From Phocaeicola faecalis (GTDB lineage: Bacteria; Bacteroidota; Bacteroidia; Bacteroidales; Bacteroidaceae): a DNA stretch of 64,000 nt. The stretch is taken from assembly GCF_021730445.1 (NCBI RefSeq), contig NZ_JADNRM010000002.1:1-64000 (forward strand), in the 5' to 3' direction. How positions within the stretch are numbered: the stretch's first letter is position 1; each line of letters begins with the position of its first letter. Below are positions 25,998 to 33,783 of this stretch, piece by piece. The translations under genes and the position numbers were made by a program. The notes under the pieces are model-generated. The model searched no databases, was not told where the DNA came from, and saw only the letters and a list, made by a program, of their open reading frames with translations.

Positions 25998-27524
25998 ATG
26001 GGAGAATACAAAACCCCGGGCGTTTACATCAAAGAGAAGAACGCCTTCGGCAACTCGGTAGTAGAAGCCGAAACCGCCATTCCCGTCTTTATCGGTCTGA
26101 CCGAGAAGGCTGAAAACGGGACGGAACAGGTGTTGATGAAGCCGATGAAAATTTCATCGATGACGGAGTATTTCAAGTATTTCGGAGGTGCGCCAAAGCC
26201 GAAGTTCACACTGTCGGTTGAGCCCGGAATCTTTAAAGATGACGCCCAAACTTTATCGGTCTACAACAAAGACCAGAAGGTCAGTCTGAAAGCCGTACTG
26301 CAAGGGAACTTGTACACTCTGTACTATAACCTCATCCTGTTCTTCGCCAATGGCGGAGGCACTTGCTACATCCTATCCGTCGGCAACTATGAAACGACGC
26401 TCAAGGAGGCCTATACAGAGCTGAATAAGGATATCATCTTTTCCAATCTGAAGAAAGTGCAGGAAATCACCATGCTGGTCATTCCCGAAGCAGTGAATGC
26501 GGACAGCTGCACGAATATCTACATTGATATGCTGGCGCATTGTGAGAACATGAACCGTTTTGCCATTTTGGATATCCCGTCACCCGGCAAAGGAGCGGTT
26601 GATGAGTTCCGTAACGACATCGGCGGCAACCACCTCTCGTATGCGGCGGCTTATTATCCCTGGCTGGAAACATCCGTGCTGTCCGACAATGACATTACGG
26701 AAGAGACGATGTGCTGGGACCAGAACACGAACTGGAATGCCATCGTTGACAAGAAAGGACTGAAGGAAAGCGAGACAAGCCCTATTGTCAAGTACATCAA
26801 TGCTACTTTTGATAAAATCGAGCAAGAAACGGATGAGGCGAAAAAGGCGGAAATGCAAGAGGCAGGCCGTAAGGAGATGCACAATGCCATGATGCAGAAC
26901 CTTCCGGAATACAAGCTGCTTGCACAGAAAATCAAGAACTTCCTGAACCATCTGCCCCCTTCGGCAGCGATGGCGGGCATCTATACCATGACCGACAACA
27001 CCCGCGGCGTATGGAAAGCTCCGGCAAATGTATCCGTCAACTATGTGAACAAGCCTTCGGAAGTGATAGACAACAAGGCGCAGGAAGACCTGAACATGCC
27101 GATGAACGGAAAAGCGGTCAATGCCATCCGCACCTTCCCCGGCGAGGGCATCAAGGTATGGGGAGCACGCACACTGAACGGCAATTCGCAGGACTGGCGC
27201 TACATCAACGTGCGGCGCACGATGAGTTTCCTTGAACTGTCGGTAAAGAACGCCGCCCGTGCCTACGTGTTCGAACCGAACGACGCAAGTACCTGGATCA
27301 ACATGAAATGTATGATAGAGAACTTCCTGCGCAGCGTGTGGAAACGTGGCGGACTGGCAGGTGCTACCCCCGAAGACGCCTACGAGGTGCACGTGGGACT
27401 AGGTGACACCATGACGGCCGAGGATATTCTGGAAGGCATCATGCGCATCACGGTGCTGGTAGCCATCAGCCGTCCGGCAGAGTTCATCGAAATCACGTTC
27501 CAGCAGCAGATGCAGAAGAGCTAA
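25998..27524 (+). CDS. Contractile sheath protein 2
   Basis: A 508-aa paralogue of the preceding sheath protein, with the same N-terminus (KTPGVYIKEKNAFGNSVVE) and C-terminal domain (FIEITFQQQMQKS). It lacks the long central insertion. Instead it has a short helical stretch (about 255-310, with many Glu, Lys and Met). eCIS loci often carry two or three sheath genes: one forms the bulk of the sheath and another contacts the baseplate or the cap. Codon use is GC-rich and even throughout, unlike sheath 1. Confidence 0.93.
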   Translation: MGEYKTPGVYIKEKNAFGNSVVEAETAIPVFIGLTEKAENGTEQVLMKPMKISSMTEYFKYFGGAPKPKFTLSVEPGIFKDDAQTLSVYNKDQKVSLKAVLQGNLYTLYYNLILFFANGGGTCYILSVGNYETTLKEAYTELNKDIIFSNLKKVQEITMLVIPEAVNADSCTNIYIDMLAHCENMNRFAILDIPSPGKGAVDEFRNDIGGNHLSYAAAYYPWLETSVLSDNDITEETMCWDQNTNWNAIVDKKGLKESETSPIVKYINATFDKIEQETDEAKKAEMQEAGRKEMHNAMMQNLPEYKLLAQKIKNFLNHLPPSAAMAGIYTMTDNTRGVWKAPANVSVNYVNKPSEVIDNKAQEDLNMPMNGKAVNAIRTFPGEGIKVWGARTLNGNSQDWRYINVRRTMSFLELSVKNAARAYVFEPNDASTWINMKCMIENFLRSVWKRGGLAGATPEDAYEVHVGLGDTMTAEDILEGIMRITVLVAISRPAEFIEITFQQQMQKS

Positions 27525-27578
27525 GGCTGCAAAATTTAAATAAAGAATAGAATATAAACTTTTTAAAATTTAAATAGT

Positions 27579-28046
27579 ATGGCAGAAGATGGATCAACCC
27601 AGAGTAAGGATACACAAGCATGGCCGTTGCCAAGTTTTTATTTTTCAGTCAATGCAGGTGATCGGAAAGTAATCTCATGCAGTGAGGTTTCAGGTCTTGA
27701 TGCAGAATATGAAGAAATAAGTTATAGGGCTGGAGACAGTAAGTCTTTTAACAAATTGAAAATGCCCGGATTGCGCAAGTCCGGCGATGTGACGCTTAAA
27801 AAAGGGATTTTCAATGGTGATTCGACGATGTGGGACTGGCTGAACGACACCAAGATGAACACTACTAAGCGCCAGACAGTTACGATAAGTCTGCTGGATG
27901 AAGATGGAAAACCTGCGCAGACCTGGGAAGTGGCAAACGCATGGCCGAAAAAAATAACAGTGGAAGGCTTCAAGTCTGACGCTACCACTCCGGCGATAGA
28001 GACACTGGTACTGGCAAACGAAGGTGTGACGTTGAAGGGTAAATAG
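27579..28046 (+). CDS. Inner tube protein 1 (T4 gp19-like)
   Basis: A 155-aa tube subunit. It starts MAEDGSTQSKDTQAWPLPSF, and has the family marks VSGLDAEYEEISYRAGDSKSF, LKKGIFNGDSTMWDWLND, and a closing SDATTPAIETLVLANEGV. Such proteins form the Hcp-like hexameric rings through which cargo moves. The start is supported by an A-rich ribosome binding region. It precedes the second tube gene by 3 bases. Confidence 0.9.
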   Translation: MAEDGSTQSKDTQAWPLPSFYFSVNAGDRKVISCSEVSGLDAEYEEISYRAGDSKSFNKLKMPGLRKSGDVTLKKGIFNGDSTMWDWLNDTKMNTTKRQTVTISLLDEDGKPAQTWEVANAWPKKITVEGFKSDATTPAIETLVLANEGVTLKGK

Positions 28047-28049
28047 TCC

Positions 28050-28547
28050 ATGGAAAAGCCCTCCACATCACAGCCTGCCATGAGATGGACGCCTCCTGTA
28101 TCCTTCTATTTCAAGGTCGTATTCCAGAAGATGAACCATCCTACTTTTGAAGCCTCGTTTTTGGAAGTCAGCGGTCTGTCATGGGATATGGGTAAAAAGG
28201 CGTATCGTGGAAACGATGGCAGTTTTCAAGTGGTACCTACAGGATTGACTTACACGAATGTCGTGCTGAAACGTCCTGTGGGACCGTTGTCCGGTTCACT
28301 TGCAAAATGGATCAAGGACTGCCAAGACTTCATGCTTAATGCCCGGAAGAAAAAGGATATGAAAGCTGTTCCTACTTATGATGTGGTCATTCATTTGCTG
28401 GACGAGGACTCTAATCCTAAAGCCTCGTGGCAATGCCTTAAAGCTTATCCTATGAAATGGAGCTTGGGAACCTTCGATTCCGGCAAAAGTGAACTGGCTA
28501 CGGAAACTTTAGAATTGGCATACGCCTATATGGAAAGAGTAAAATAG
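28050..28547 (+). CDS. Inner tube protein 2 (tube initiator type)
   Basis: A 165-aa protein of the same family (PPVSFYFKVVFQKMNH, FLEVSGLSWDMGKKAYRG, LKRPVGPLSGSLAKWIKD, ending ELATETLELAYAYMERVK). It is longer at the N-terminus and more divergent than tube protein 1. Where two tube proteins occur, one usually forms the first ring at the spike; which one does so here is inferred. It ends 7 bases before the DUF5908 gene. Confidence 0.88.
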   Translation: MEKPSTSQPAMRWTPPVSFYFKVVFQKMNHPTFEASFLEVSGLSWDMGKKAYRGNDGSFQVVPTGLTYTNVVLKRPVGPLSGSLAKWIKDCQDFMLNARKKKDMKAVPTYDVVIHLLDEDSNPKASWQCLKAYPMKWSLGTFDSGKSELATETLELAYAYMERVK

Positions 28548-28554
28548 CATACTT

Positions 28555-28740
28555 ATGCCGGTAGTAATCAAGGAAATGCGCATCCGCACCGTGGTGGAGA
28601 AACGAATCGTCACGGAAACGGAAGTATCGGATGAAATCATCCGCAAGATAGAGAGCCGCGTGCTGGACAGGCTGTCCGAAGAGAACCTCACCGGGCAGCC
28701 TGCCGGACGGCGGCAAACGAAGAGAAGAAACGAAAGATAA
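28555..28740 (+). CDS. DUF5908 small eCIS protein
   Basis: A 61-aa charged protein (MPVVIKEMRIRTVVEKRIV, then EVSDEIIRKIESRVLDRL) ending in an Arg/Lys-rich tail (RRQTKRRNER). Small proteins of this pattern (DUF5908) lie between tube and LysM genes in many Bacteroidetes contractile systems. Function is unknown; a clamp or chaperone near the spike is possible. The tight packing on both sides (7 and 12 bases) argues for a real gene. Confidence 0.78.
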   Translation: MPVVIKEMRIRTVVEKRIVTETEVSDEIIRKIESRVLDRLSEENLTGQPAGRRQTKRRNER

Positions 28741-28752
28741 GACAGAAGCGAT

Positions 28753-29415
28753 ATGGGAAAGATGAAAATAACCGCCTATACGGATGACAGTTTCAACAGC
28801 GTGTACAAACCTGCCCTGGAACTGCCCATCAACCCGGAGAAGGTGAAGCTCGGCAAGGGAATCCGCTATGCGGAAGACAAGCAGCTGGGCAGCCTGAACG
28901 GGTCCAACGTGTATGTGCGCTATCAGCCCGAAACGCTTCATTTCGAGTGTATGCTCGATATGACCAACGCCATGGAGGACGATGACGAGAAGAAACCCGT
29001 ACACGCCATGGTGGATGAGATTGAGGCAAGGCTCTACGACTACAACACCGAGGGACACCGCCCCTCGTTCGTCAAGGTGGAGTACGGCGACATCACCTTC
29101 TTCGGCCAGCTGAAGACACTGGACACGGAATATACCCTGTTCGATGCCGAAGGACTGCCGCTGCGTGCCGAGCTGAAAGTCACGCTGACGGGCTATTGCA
29201 GCCAGAAGGAAGAGAAGAAGCACTTCTCCAAACGCTCGCCTGATGTGTCGCGGCTGGTCACCCTGAAAGAGGGACAGACACTTGCCTCCCTCTGTTATGA
29301 GATATATGGCGACGCGCTCTTGGTGGGGCAAGTCGCACGGTTTAATAACCTCAACGGCTACAGGAGCATACCGGCAGGTACGCAACTGCTGATGCCGATG
29401 CTAAAAAAAGAATAA
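28753..29415 (+). CDS. LysM-domain spike adaptor (Pvc7-like)
   Basis: A 220-aa protein. The N-terminal 150 residues form a tube-adaptor domain (INPEKVKLGKGIRYAEDKQ, FECMLDMTNAM). The C-terminus carries a LysM-like fold (LVTLKEGQTLASLCYEIYGD to AGTQLLMPMLKKE). In Afp/PVC this protein joins the spike trimer to the first tube ring; in T4 the counterpart is gp53/gp54-like. It lies 4 bases before the VgrG gene. Confidence 0.88.
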   Translation: MGKMKITAYTDDSFNSVYKPALELPINPEKVKLGKGIRYAEDKQLGSLNGSNVYVRYQPETLHFECMLDMTNAMEDDDEKKPVHAMVDEIEARLYDYNTEGHRPSFVKVEYGDITFFGQLKTLDTEYTLFDAEGLPLRAELKVTLTGYCSQKEEKKHFSKRSPDVSRLVTLKEGQTLASLCYEIYGDALLVGQVARFNNLNGYRSIPAGTQLLMPMLKKE

Positions 29416-29419
29416 GATT

Positions 29420-31195
29420 ATGGCAGATTCACCTTCCATATATAAAGACCGGGTATTGTCTTGCTCCGTTTATTGCAACGGCAGCAAGCTACCAGACACC
29501 TTCTCATTGGTGTCCGCCAAGGTGCGGCTCGAACTGAACCGCATTGGCAAAGCCACATTGAAATTCAATGCGGGGAACATGGACAAACAGACCTTCGACG
29601 AGAGCGACGACACGCTGTTCAAGCCGGGCAACAGCCTCCGTCTGGATGCCGGCGGCATTGACAAGCAGGAAACGCTGTTCGAGGGCAGTATCATCGGGCT
29701 GCGCATCCTCACCGGGAAAGACTTACGTTCCTACATGGTGGTGGAATGTCGCGACAACGCCTATCCTGCCACGCAGGGACGCAAGAACCGCATCTTCGAG
29801 AAGAAGAAAGACAGTGACATCATCAAGGAAGTGCTGAAAGATTATGGTAGCGTGGAAGTGGATGCCACGCCCTACCAACACCCCACACTGGTGCAGTATT
29901 ACTGTTCCGACTGGGACTTTGCCCTCTCCCGTGCCGATGCCAACGGCCTGTTCGTCTGCACGGACGGCAGCAAGATAAAGGTGAAGAAGCCCGAGGTGGG
30001 TGCCTCGCCTGTACATACCGTCACCTTCGGCACGGACATCGTCTCTTTCGACCTCGAGCTCTCGTCGGACGACCAGTTCACGCAATATGAGGCTGTTTCT
30101 TGGAGTCCCAAGGAGCAGAAAGCCGTCAAGGTCACTGCCTCCGCTCCCTCACTGAACAAGCAGGGCGACCTGCAACCCAAGAGCATCGCCTCCGGCGACA
30201 GCCTGCTGCTACAGACCGACGCGCCGACGGACGAGAAAGCATTGAAGCAATGGGCGGACGGCATGGCACTGAGGGCAGGACTGGCACGCTACCAAGGCTC
30301 CGTCAGCTTCTATGGCTCTGCCAAGGTGAAGCCCGGCTGCCTCATCGAACTGAAAGGACTGGGCAAGCGGTTCAACGGTAACCTGTTCGTAGGTTCGGTG
30401 ACGCATACCCTCGAAGACAACGAGTGGACCACCGAAGCAGGCGCAGGCATATCGCCCCTCTGCATCACCGACGAGCCGGATGTAGTGAGTCCTTCCGCCT
30501 CCGGCTTCCTGCCCGGCCTGCAGGGACTCCATGCGGCAGTGGTGAAGAAACTGGACGGCGACCCCTTGAACGAACAGCGCATACAGGTGGAACTGCCGTG
30601 GATGGACGGACAGAGCAAGCTGCTCTGGGCACGCCTCTCCACACTGTACGCCACCGGCGGCATGGGTTCCTTCTTCCTGCCCGAACCGGGTGACGAGGTC
30701 ATCATCGGCTTCATGAACCAGGACCCCGTCCACCCCGTGATACTCGGCTCGCTGTACGGCGAGAAGCACAAGCCGCCCTACGAATACGAGGCGAAGAACA
30801 ACACGAAAGCCATCGTCACACGCGAGAAGATGCGCATCGAGTTTGACGAGGAAAAGAAAATCATAACGGTGTCCACCCCCGGAAAGAATACGGTGGAACT
30901 GAGCGACGACGGAAAGCACATCAAGCTGACCGACCCAAACAAGAACGAAATAACGATGGACAAGAACGGCATCACGCTCTCGTCCGCCAAAGATATTACG
31001 CTGAAAGCCAAAGGCGGCATCACGATGGATGCCACGATGAAAATCAGCGGAACCGCCAAGCAGGACATCAGTCTGGAAGGGCTGAACGTGAAGGTGCAGG
31101 CGAAAATCGGAGCCACCGTCAAAGGCAATGCCACGGCGGAACTCTCGGCAAGCGGCCAGACCACCGTAAAAGGTGCGATGGTAATGATTAATTAA
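29420..31195 (+). CDS. VgrG-type spike protein (Pvc8-like)
   Basis: A 591-aa fusion of gp27-like and gp5-like parts. The OB-fold signature is clear (GLHAAVVKKLDGDPLNEQRI, LWARLSTLYATGGMGSFFLP, GDEVIIGFMNQDPVHPVILG, about residues 368-450). The C-terminus is a repeated beta-helix needle (NEITMDKNGITLSSAKDITL, KAKGGITMDATMKISGTAKQ). It forms the trimeric spike under the tube and is tipped by the PAAR protein encoded next. No extra effector domain is fused at the C-terminus. Confidence 0.93.
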   Translation: MADSPSIYKDRVLSCSVYCNGSKLPDTFSLVSAKVRLELNRIGKATLKFNAGNMDKQTFDESDDTLFKPGNSLRLDAGGIDKQETLFEGSIIGLRILTGKDLRSYMVVECRDNAYPATQGRKNRIFEKKKDSDIIKEVLKDYGSVEVDATPYQHPTLVQYYCSDWDFALSRADANGLFVCTDGSKIKVKKPEVGASPVHTVTFGTDIVSFDLELSSDDQFTQYEAVSWSPKEQKAVKVTASAPSLNKQGDLQPKSIASGDSLLLQTDAPTDEKALKQWADGMALRAGLARYQGSVSFYGSAKVKPGCLIELKGLGKRFNGNLFVGSVTHTLEDNEWTTEAGAGISPLCITDEPDVVSPSASGFLPGLQGLHAAVVKKLDGDPLNEQRIQVELPWMDGQSKLLWARLSTLYATGGMGSFFLPEPGDEVIIGFMNQDPVHPVILGSLYGEKHKPPYEYEAKNNTKAIVTREKMRIEFDEEKKIITVSTPGKNTVELSDDGKHIKLTDPNKNEITMDKNGITLSSAKDITLKAKGGITMDATMKISGTAKQDISLEGLNVKVQAKIGATVKGNATAELSASGQTTVKGAMVMIN

Positions 31196-31253
31196 TGGAC
31201 AATTGACAATGATGAGAAACGATTTTTTAATTTTTAATTTTTAATTTAAAACG

Positions 31254-31556
31254 ATGCCTCCAGCAGCAAGAATAACTGATATGCACACCTGCCCCATGCA
31301 GACTCCGGCGTTTCCCGCGCCGATTCCTCATGTGGGCGGCCCGGTAGTGGGTCCCAGTGTGCCCAATGTATTGATAGGGAAACTACCGGCAGCGGTAGTG
31401 GGTGATATGTGCGTATGCGTCGGTCCGCCCGACACAATCGTAAAAGGCTCGTCCACGGTGATGATAGGAGGAAGACCGGCAGCACGCATGGGCGACAGTA
31501 CGGCACATGGCGGAACGATAGCCGCCGGATGCCCTACGGTGATGATAGGAGGATAA
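31254..31556 (+). CDS. PAAR-repeat spike tip (Pvc10-like)
   Basis: A 100-aa PAAR protein with a conserved N-terminus (MPPAARITDMHTCPMQTP), the AAVVGDMCVCVGPPDTI block with metal-binding Cys, and the repeated VMIGGRPAARMGDSTAHGG/PTVMIGG pattern. It sharpens the spike. No toxin domain is attached. It marks the left border of the cassette region: 10 bases after its stop comes the first copy of the recurring 18-nt motif. Confidence 0.93.
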   Translation: MPPAARITDMHTCPMQTPAFPAPIPHVGGPVVGPSVPNVLIGKLPAAVVGDMCVCVGPPDTIVKGSSTVMIGGRPAARMGDSTAHGGTIAAGCPTVMIGG

Positions 31557-31565
31557 ACAAAAAAA

Positions 31566-31637
31566 CGTTCTTTGACATATTGGAAAACGAAATAAGGGCA
31601 CAAAGATGCTGACTTTCCCGTTTTTTCCTTAACTTTG
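31566..31637 (+). promoter_or_regulatory. Recurring 18-nt motif (copy 1) and -7 box
   Basis: CGTTCTTTGACATATTGG at 31566-31583, then AT-rich sequence and TAACTTTG (31630-31637), a Bacteroides -7 box. It sits upstream of the PIN toxin-antitoxin pair. The motif resembles boxA antitermination sites (E. coli rRNA: GCTCTTTAACA), which is inference. Confidence 0.6.
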
Positions 31638-31665
31638 CCATGCTGAACCAATTACATAGTGAATC

Positions 31666-31809
31666 ATGGAAAAGAAAATAGAAAAGACAAAAGAGAAAAC
31701 GGTGAAAACAAAGGTACAAAAACCGAAGAAGAAAGTCAGTAAAACGTGGGAAGCCATTCAGAAGTTGAAAGGCAGTGTCATTGTCAACGACCCTACTTTG
31801 CTACTGTAA
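31666..31809 (+). CDS. Probable antitoxin of the PIN toxin, 47 aa
   Basis: A short ORF beginning MEKKIEKTKEKTVKTKVQK and ending WEAIQKLKGSVIVNDPTLLL. The first half is almost all Lys/Thr/Glu and is likely disordered or nucleic-acid-binding. The hydrophobic C-terminus could cap the toxin. It ends one base before the PIN gene, the usual antitoxin-toxin order. I do not recognise a named family. Confidence 0.65.
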   Translation: MEKKIEKTKEKTVKTKVQKPKKKVSKTWEAIQKLKGSVIVNDPTLLL

Positions 31810-31810
31810 C

Positions 31811-32233
31811 ATGAGATACCTGATAGATACCAATATTCTTGTTTATGCCATAGCGGAGCCGGATTTATTGAGTGATGATGTAGCTGCAATCATAGCGGAG
31901 CCGGATGCAGTATTGTATATCAGTGCTGAATCTGTAAAGGAAATGGTTGTGGCATATCGTAACAAAGGTTTGTGGTCCAAACGCTGGAAAACGGCGGAAG
32001 ACATGGTAAAGTCCATAGAAGATGAATATTATGTGAAGATACTTCCTGTAAAGAAAGAGCACATACTGACTTATTCTAAAATGGAACTGAACGAAAGACA
32101 GTGTCATAAAGACCCTTCCGACCATGTAATCATAGCCCATGCCATAACCGAACATCTGCCGCTCATATCGAGCGACACTCGTTTTGATTTCTACCGGAGT
32201 CAAGGACTTGATTTGATTTTCAATAAGAAATAG
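31811..32233 (+). CDS. PIN-domain toxin (VapC-like ribonuclease)
   Basis: A 140-aa protein starting MRYLIDTNILVYAIAEPD, with the PIN acidic residues: D6 (DTN), E near ISAESVKEM, and the late Asp pair in HKDPSDHVIIAHAI and LISSDTRFDFY. VapC toxins cleave tRNA or rRNA. I start at 31811, directly after the small antitoxin gene, and not at the upstream in-frame codon. The catalytic set appears intact, so it may be active. Confidence 0.85.
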   Translation: MRYLIDTNILVYAIAEPDLLSDDVAAIIAEPDAVLYISAESVKEMVVAYRNKGLWSKRWKTAEDMVKSIEDEYYVKILPVKKEHILTYSKMELNERQCHKDPSDHVIIAHAITEHLPLISSDTRFDFYRSQGLDLIFNKK

Positions 32234-32258
32234 AATTATTCATCCCATCCCCTTATTT

Positions 32259-32311
32259 CGTCCCACAAAGAAGCCTGTTGCTCCTTTGTGGGACGTTTGT
32301 TTTCCAATATG
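32259..32311. repeat. 53-bp hairpin repeat, copy 1
   Basis: GTCCCACAAAG (32260-32270) pairs with CTTTGTGGGAC (32284-32294). The hairpin and its flank (GTTTGTTTTCCAATATG) are repeated exactly at 33245-33297. The flank is the reverse complement of part of the recurring 18-nt motif. The two copies bracket the HigBA and orphan-antitoxin genes. Confidence 0.85.
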
Positions 32312-32375
32312 CCAACCCACGGTGATGATGAGACAATCAGTTTCACCATCCTCCGAAAAAAAAGAATAAACGAAG

Positions 32376-32459
32376 CGTTCTTTGACATATTGGAAAACGA
32401 GAAACTTTCAAAAAAAGTCCTCATATATTGTGGACTCAGGGCGAATTATACTACCTTTG
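32376..32459 (+). promoter_or_regulatory. Recurring 18-nt motif (copy 2) and promoter
   Basis: CGTTCTTTGACATATTGG at 32376-32393, followed by TTGT (32428-32431), 20 bases and TACCTTTG (32452-32459). It drives the HigBA module starting at 32486. Confidence 0.65.
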
Positions 32460-32485
32460 CCGGAGTTGAAGATAACAATTGAAGC

Positions 32486-32614
32486 ATGGAGATTAAGTTC
32501 GAAAAAGATTATTTGGAGGAACTATACCTCAAAGGAAAGACCTCCGATAAAAAACATCGTTTTCAGCCCCCAATCGTTACCAAATACCGCAAGACGATAG
32601 ACTTGCTGAAATAA
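32486..32614 (+). pseudogene. higB: Truncated HigB toxin
   Basis: The 42-codon ORF starts MEIKFEKDYLEELYLKGKTS and continues DKKHRFQPPIVTKYRKTIDLL before a stop. This is the first 40% of a HigB/RelE-family ribosome-dependent mRNase, which is normally about 100 aa. The catalytic C-terminus is missing, so the toxin should be dead while its antitoxin (32624) remains. Confidence 0.75.
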
Positions 32615-32623
32615 ACAACAGAT

Positions 32624-32935
32624 ATGGCAACCGTAAGATTTGGATATACTCCGACCCATCCCGGCGAAGTGCTGAAGGATGAAATAGAATACCGCAAGGT
32701 TTCACAGCGGAAGCTGGCAGAGCAAATGGGCATCTCCTACAAGGCACTCAACGACTTGCTGAACAGACGACGCACGCTGACCACCACCACCGCCATGATG
32801 TTTGAGGCGGCACTCGACATACCTGCCGATTCGCTGATGCGACTGCAACTGAAATATAACATGCAGCAAGCCATGAACGACCCCTCGCTCACAGAGCGTT
32901 TGAAACAAATACGCAAATTCGCGGCTCTGTTGTAA
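32624..32935 (+). CDS. higA: HigA-type antitoxin (XRE family)
   Basis: A 103-aa HTH protein with the HigA/VapI signature (YTPTHPGEVLKDEIEYRKVS, QRKLAEQMGISYKALNDLLN, RRRTLTTTTAMMFEAALDIP). It binds its own promoter and, in complete modules, the HigB toxin. Its partner upstream is truncated, so it is now an orphan repressor. It could still block a HigB delivered by another element. Confidence 0.88.
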   Translation: MATVRFGYTPTHPGEVLKDEIEYRKVSQRKLAEQMGISYKALNDLLNRRRTLTTTTAMMFEAALDIPADSLMRLQLKYNMQQAMNDPSLTERLKQIRKFAALL

Positions 32936-32974
32936 TATCCCGGCATACGAAAGAACAAAGAAAGGAAAACAGTT

Positions 32975-33139
32975 ATGGCAAGACCAATAAAAGAAACTCC
33001 GATACTTTTCGGCAATGATGCCCGACGGTTTGAAGAGCGGATGAAGCAGAAGCGTACCGTGCCGAAAGAAGAAATAGAACGCGTGCGCGAACATTATCGT
33101 ATAGCCATGAGTATCTTTAAAAAAGGGAAAGATGACTAA
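32975..33139 (+). CDS. Orphan antitoxin of MARPIKETP family (copy 1)
   Basis: A 54-aa protein beginning MARPIKETPILFGNDARRFE with a charged helical C-terminus (ERVREHYRIAMSIFKKGKDD). Two relatives at 39482 and 40627 share MARPIKETPILFG and stand directly before GNAT acetyltransferase genes. Here the GNAT gene has been deleted except for its last codons (33163-33216), leaving the antitoxin alone. Confidence 0.75.
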   Translation: MARPIKETPILFGNDARRFEERMKQKRTVPKEEIERVREHYRIAMSIFKKGKDD

Positions 33140-33162
33140 CATAAGAAGACGATGGCGAAATG

Positions 33163-33216
33163 ACACGCCTGCTCTATTTTGACTTGGCAGATTACAAGAA
33201 CAGTATGCAAGACTGA
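33163..33216 (+). pseudogene. 3' remnant of a GNAT toxin
   Basis: The frame reads TRLLYFDLADYKNSMQD then stop. This matches the last residues of the intact GNAT at 40786 (TRLLYFDLETISDDDFEE). It shows that the orphan antitoxin at 32975 once had a toxin partner, removed by an internal deletion. Confidence 0.65.
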
Positions 33217-33244
33217 TATTCATAAAATACGAAAGAATGTTTCT

Positions 33245-33297
33245 CGTCCCACAAAGAAGCCTGTTGCTCCTTTGTGGGACGTTTGTTTTCCAATATG
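33245..33297. repeat. 53-bp hairpin repeat, copy 2
   Basis: Identical to 32259-32311 over 53 bases, including the 11-bp stem hairpin and the GTTTGTTTTCCAATATG flank. It lies about 50 bases before the gp25 gene. Confidence 0.85.
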
Positions 33298-33348
33298 TCA
33301 CCTTGAACCGGAAACAATAGAAATGAAACAACAGAAAGGATAAACGAT

Positions 33349-33783
33349 ATGAACGAACTGAAAACCATCTTGAACAACGAGGCATTCCTCGGCCGTGGCT
33401 GGAGCTTTCCGCCACAGGTTACCGACGGAGGCGTGCGGATGTCCGCCTACGAGCAGGACATAGAGGAGAGCCTGCGCGTGCTGTTCAGCACCTCGCCCGG
33501 CGAGCGTGTCAACCGCTACGACTACGGCTGCCCTCTGCGCCGCTACGCTTTCGAGCCGATAACCACGGAAACCACCGTGCGGATGCGCAACGACATCACG
33601 AGGGCCATCATCCTCTATGAGCCGCGCATCACGCTGGAGGAAGTGTCATTCGAGGAACAGCCGGAGCAGGGAGTGCTGCTGATACACCTCGCCTACACGG
33701 TTATCCGCACGAACAACCGCAACAATATGGTTTACCCGTTTTATCTGAATGAAGGAACAAATTTAAAAAACGAAAATATATGA
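33349..33783 (+). CDS. gp25/gpW-like baseplate wedge protein (Pvc9-like)
   Basis: A 144-aa protein with the GPW/gp25 pattern: a WSFPPQVTDGGVRMSAYEQD start, IEESLRVLFSTSPGERVNRY, DYGCPLRRYAFEP, and beta strands in the C-terminal half. gp25 nucleates sheath assembly on the baseplate. In most eCIS operons it directly follows PAAR or the spike gene; here it is separated by 1.8 kb of toxin-antitoxin cassettes. Its stop overlaps the start of a fimbrillin lipoprotein gene (ATGA at 33780-33783). Confidence 0.92.
   Translation: MNELKTILNNEAFLGRGWSFPPQVTDGGVRMSAYEQDIEESLRVLFSTSPGERVNRYDYGCPLRRYAFEPITTETTVRMRNDITRAIILYEPRITLEEVSFEEQPEQGVLLIHLAYTVIRTNNRNNMVYPFYLNEGTNLKNENI

Noticed and set aside
29420-31195. 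Type VI secretion system
   Set aside because: VgrG and PAAR are present, but there are no TssJLM membrane-complex genes. DUF4255, CIS_TMP, DUF4157 and the Pvc15-type ATPase indicate an extracellular system.
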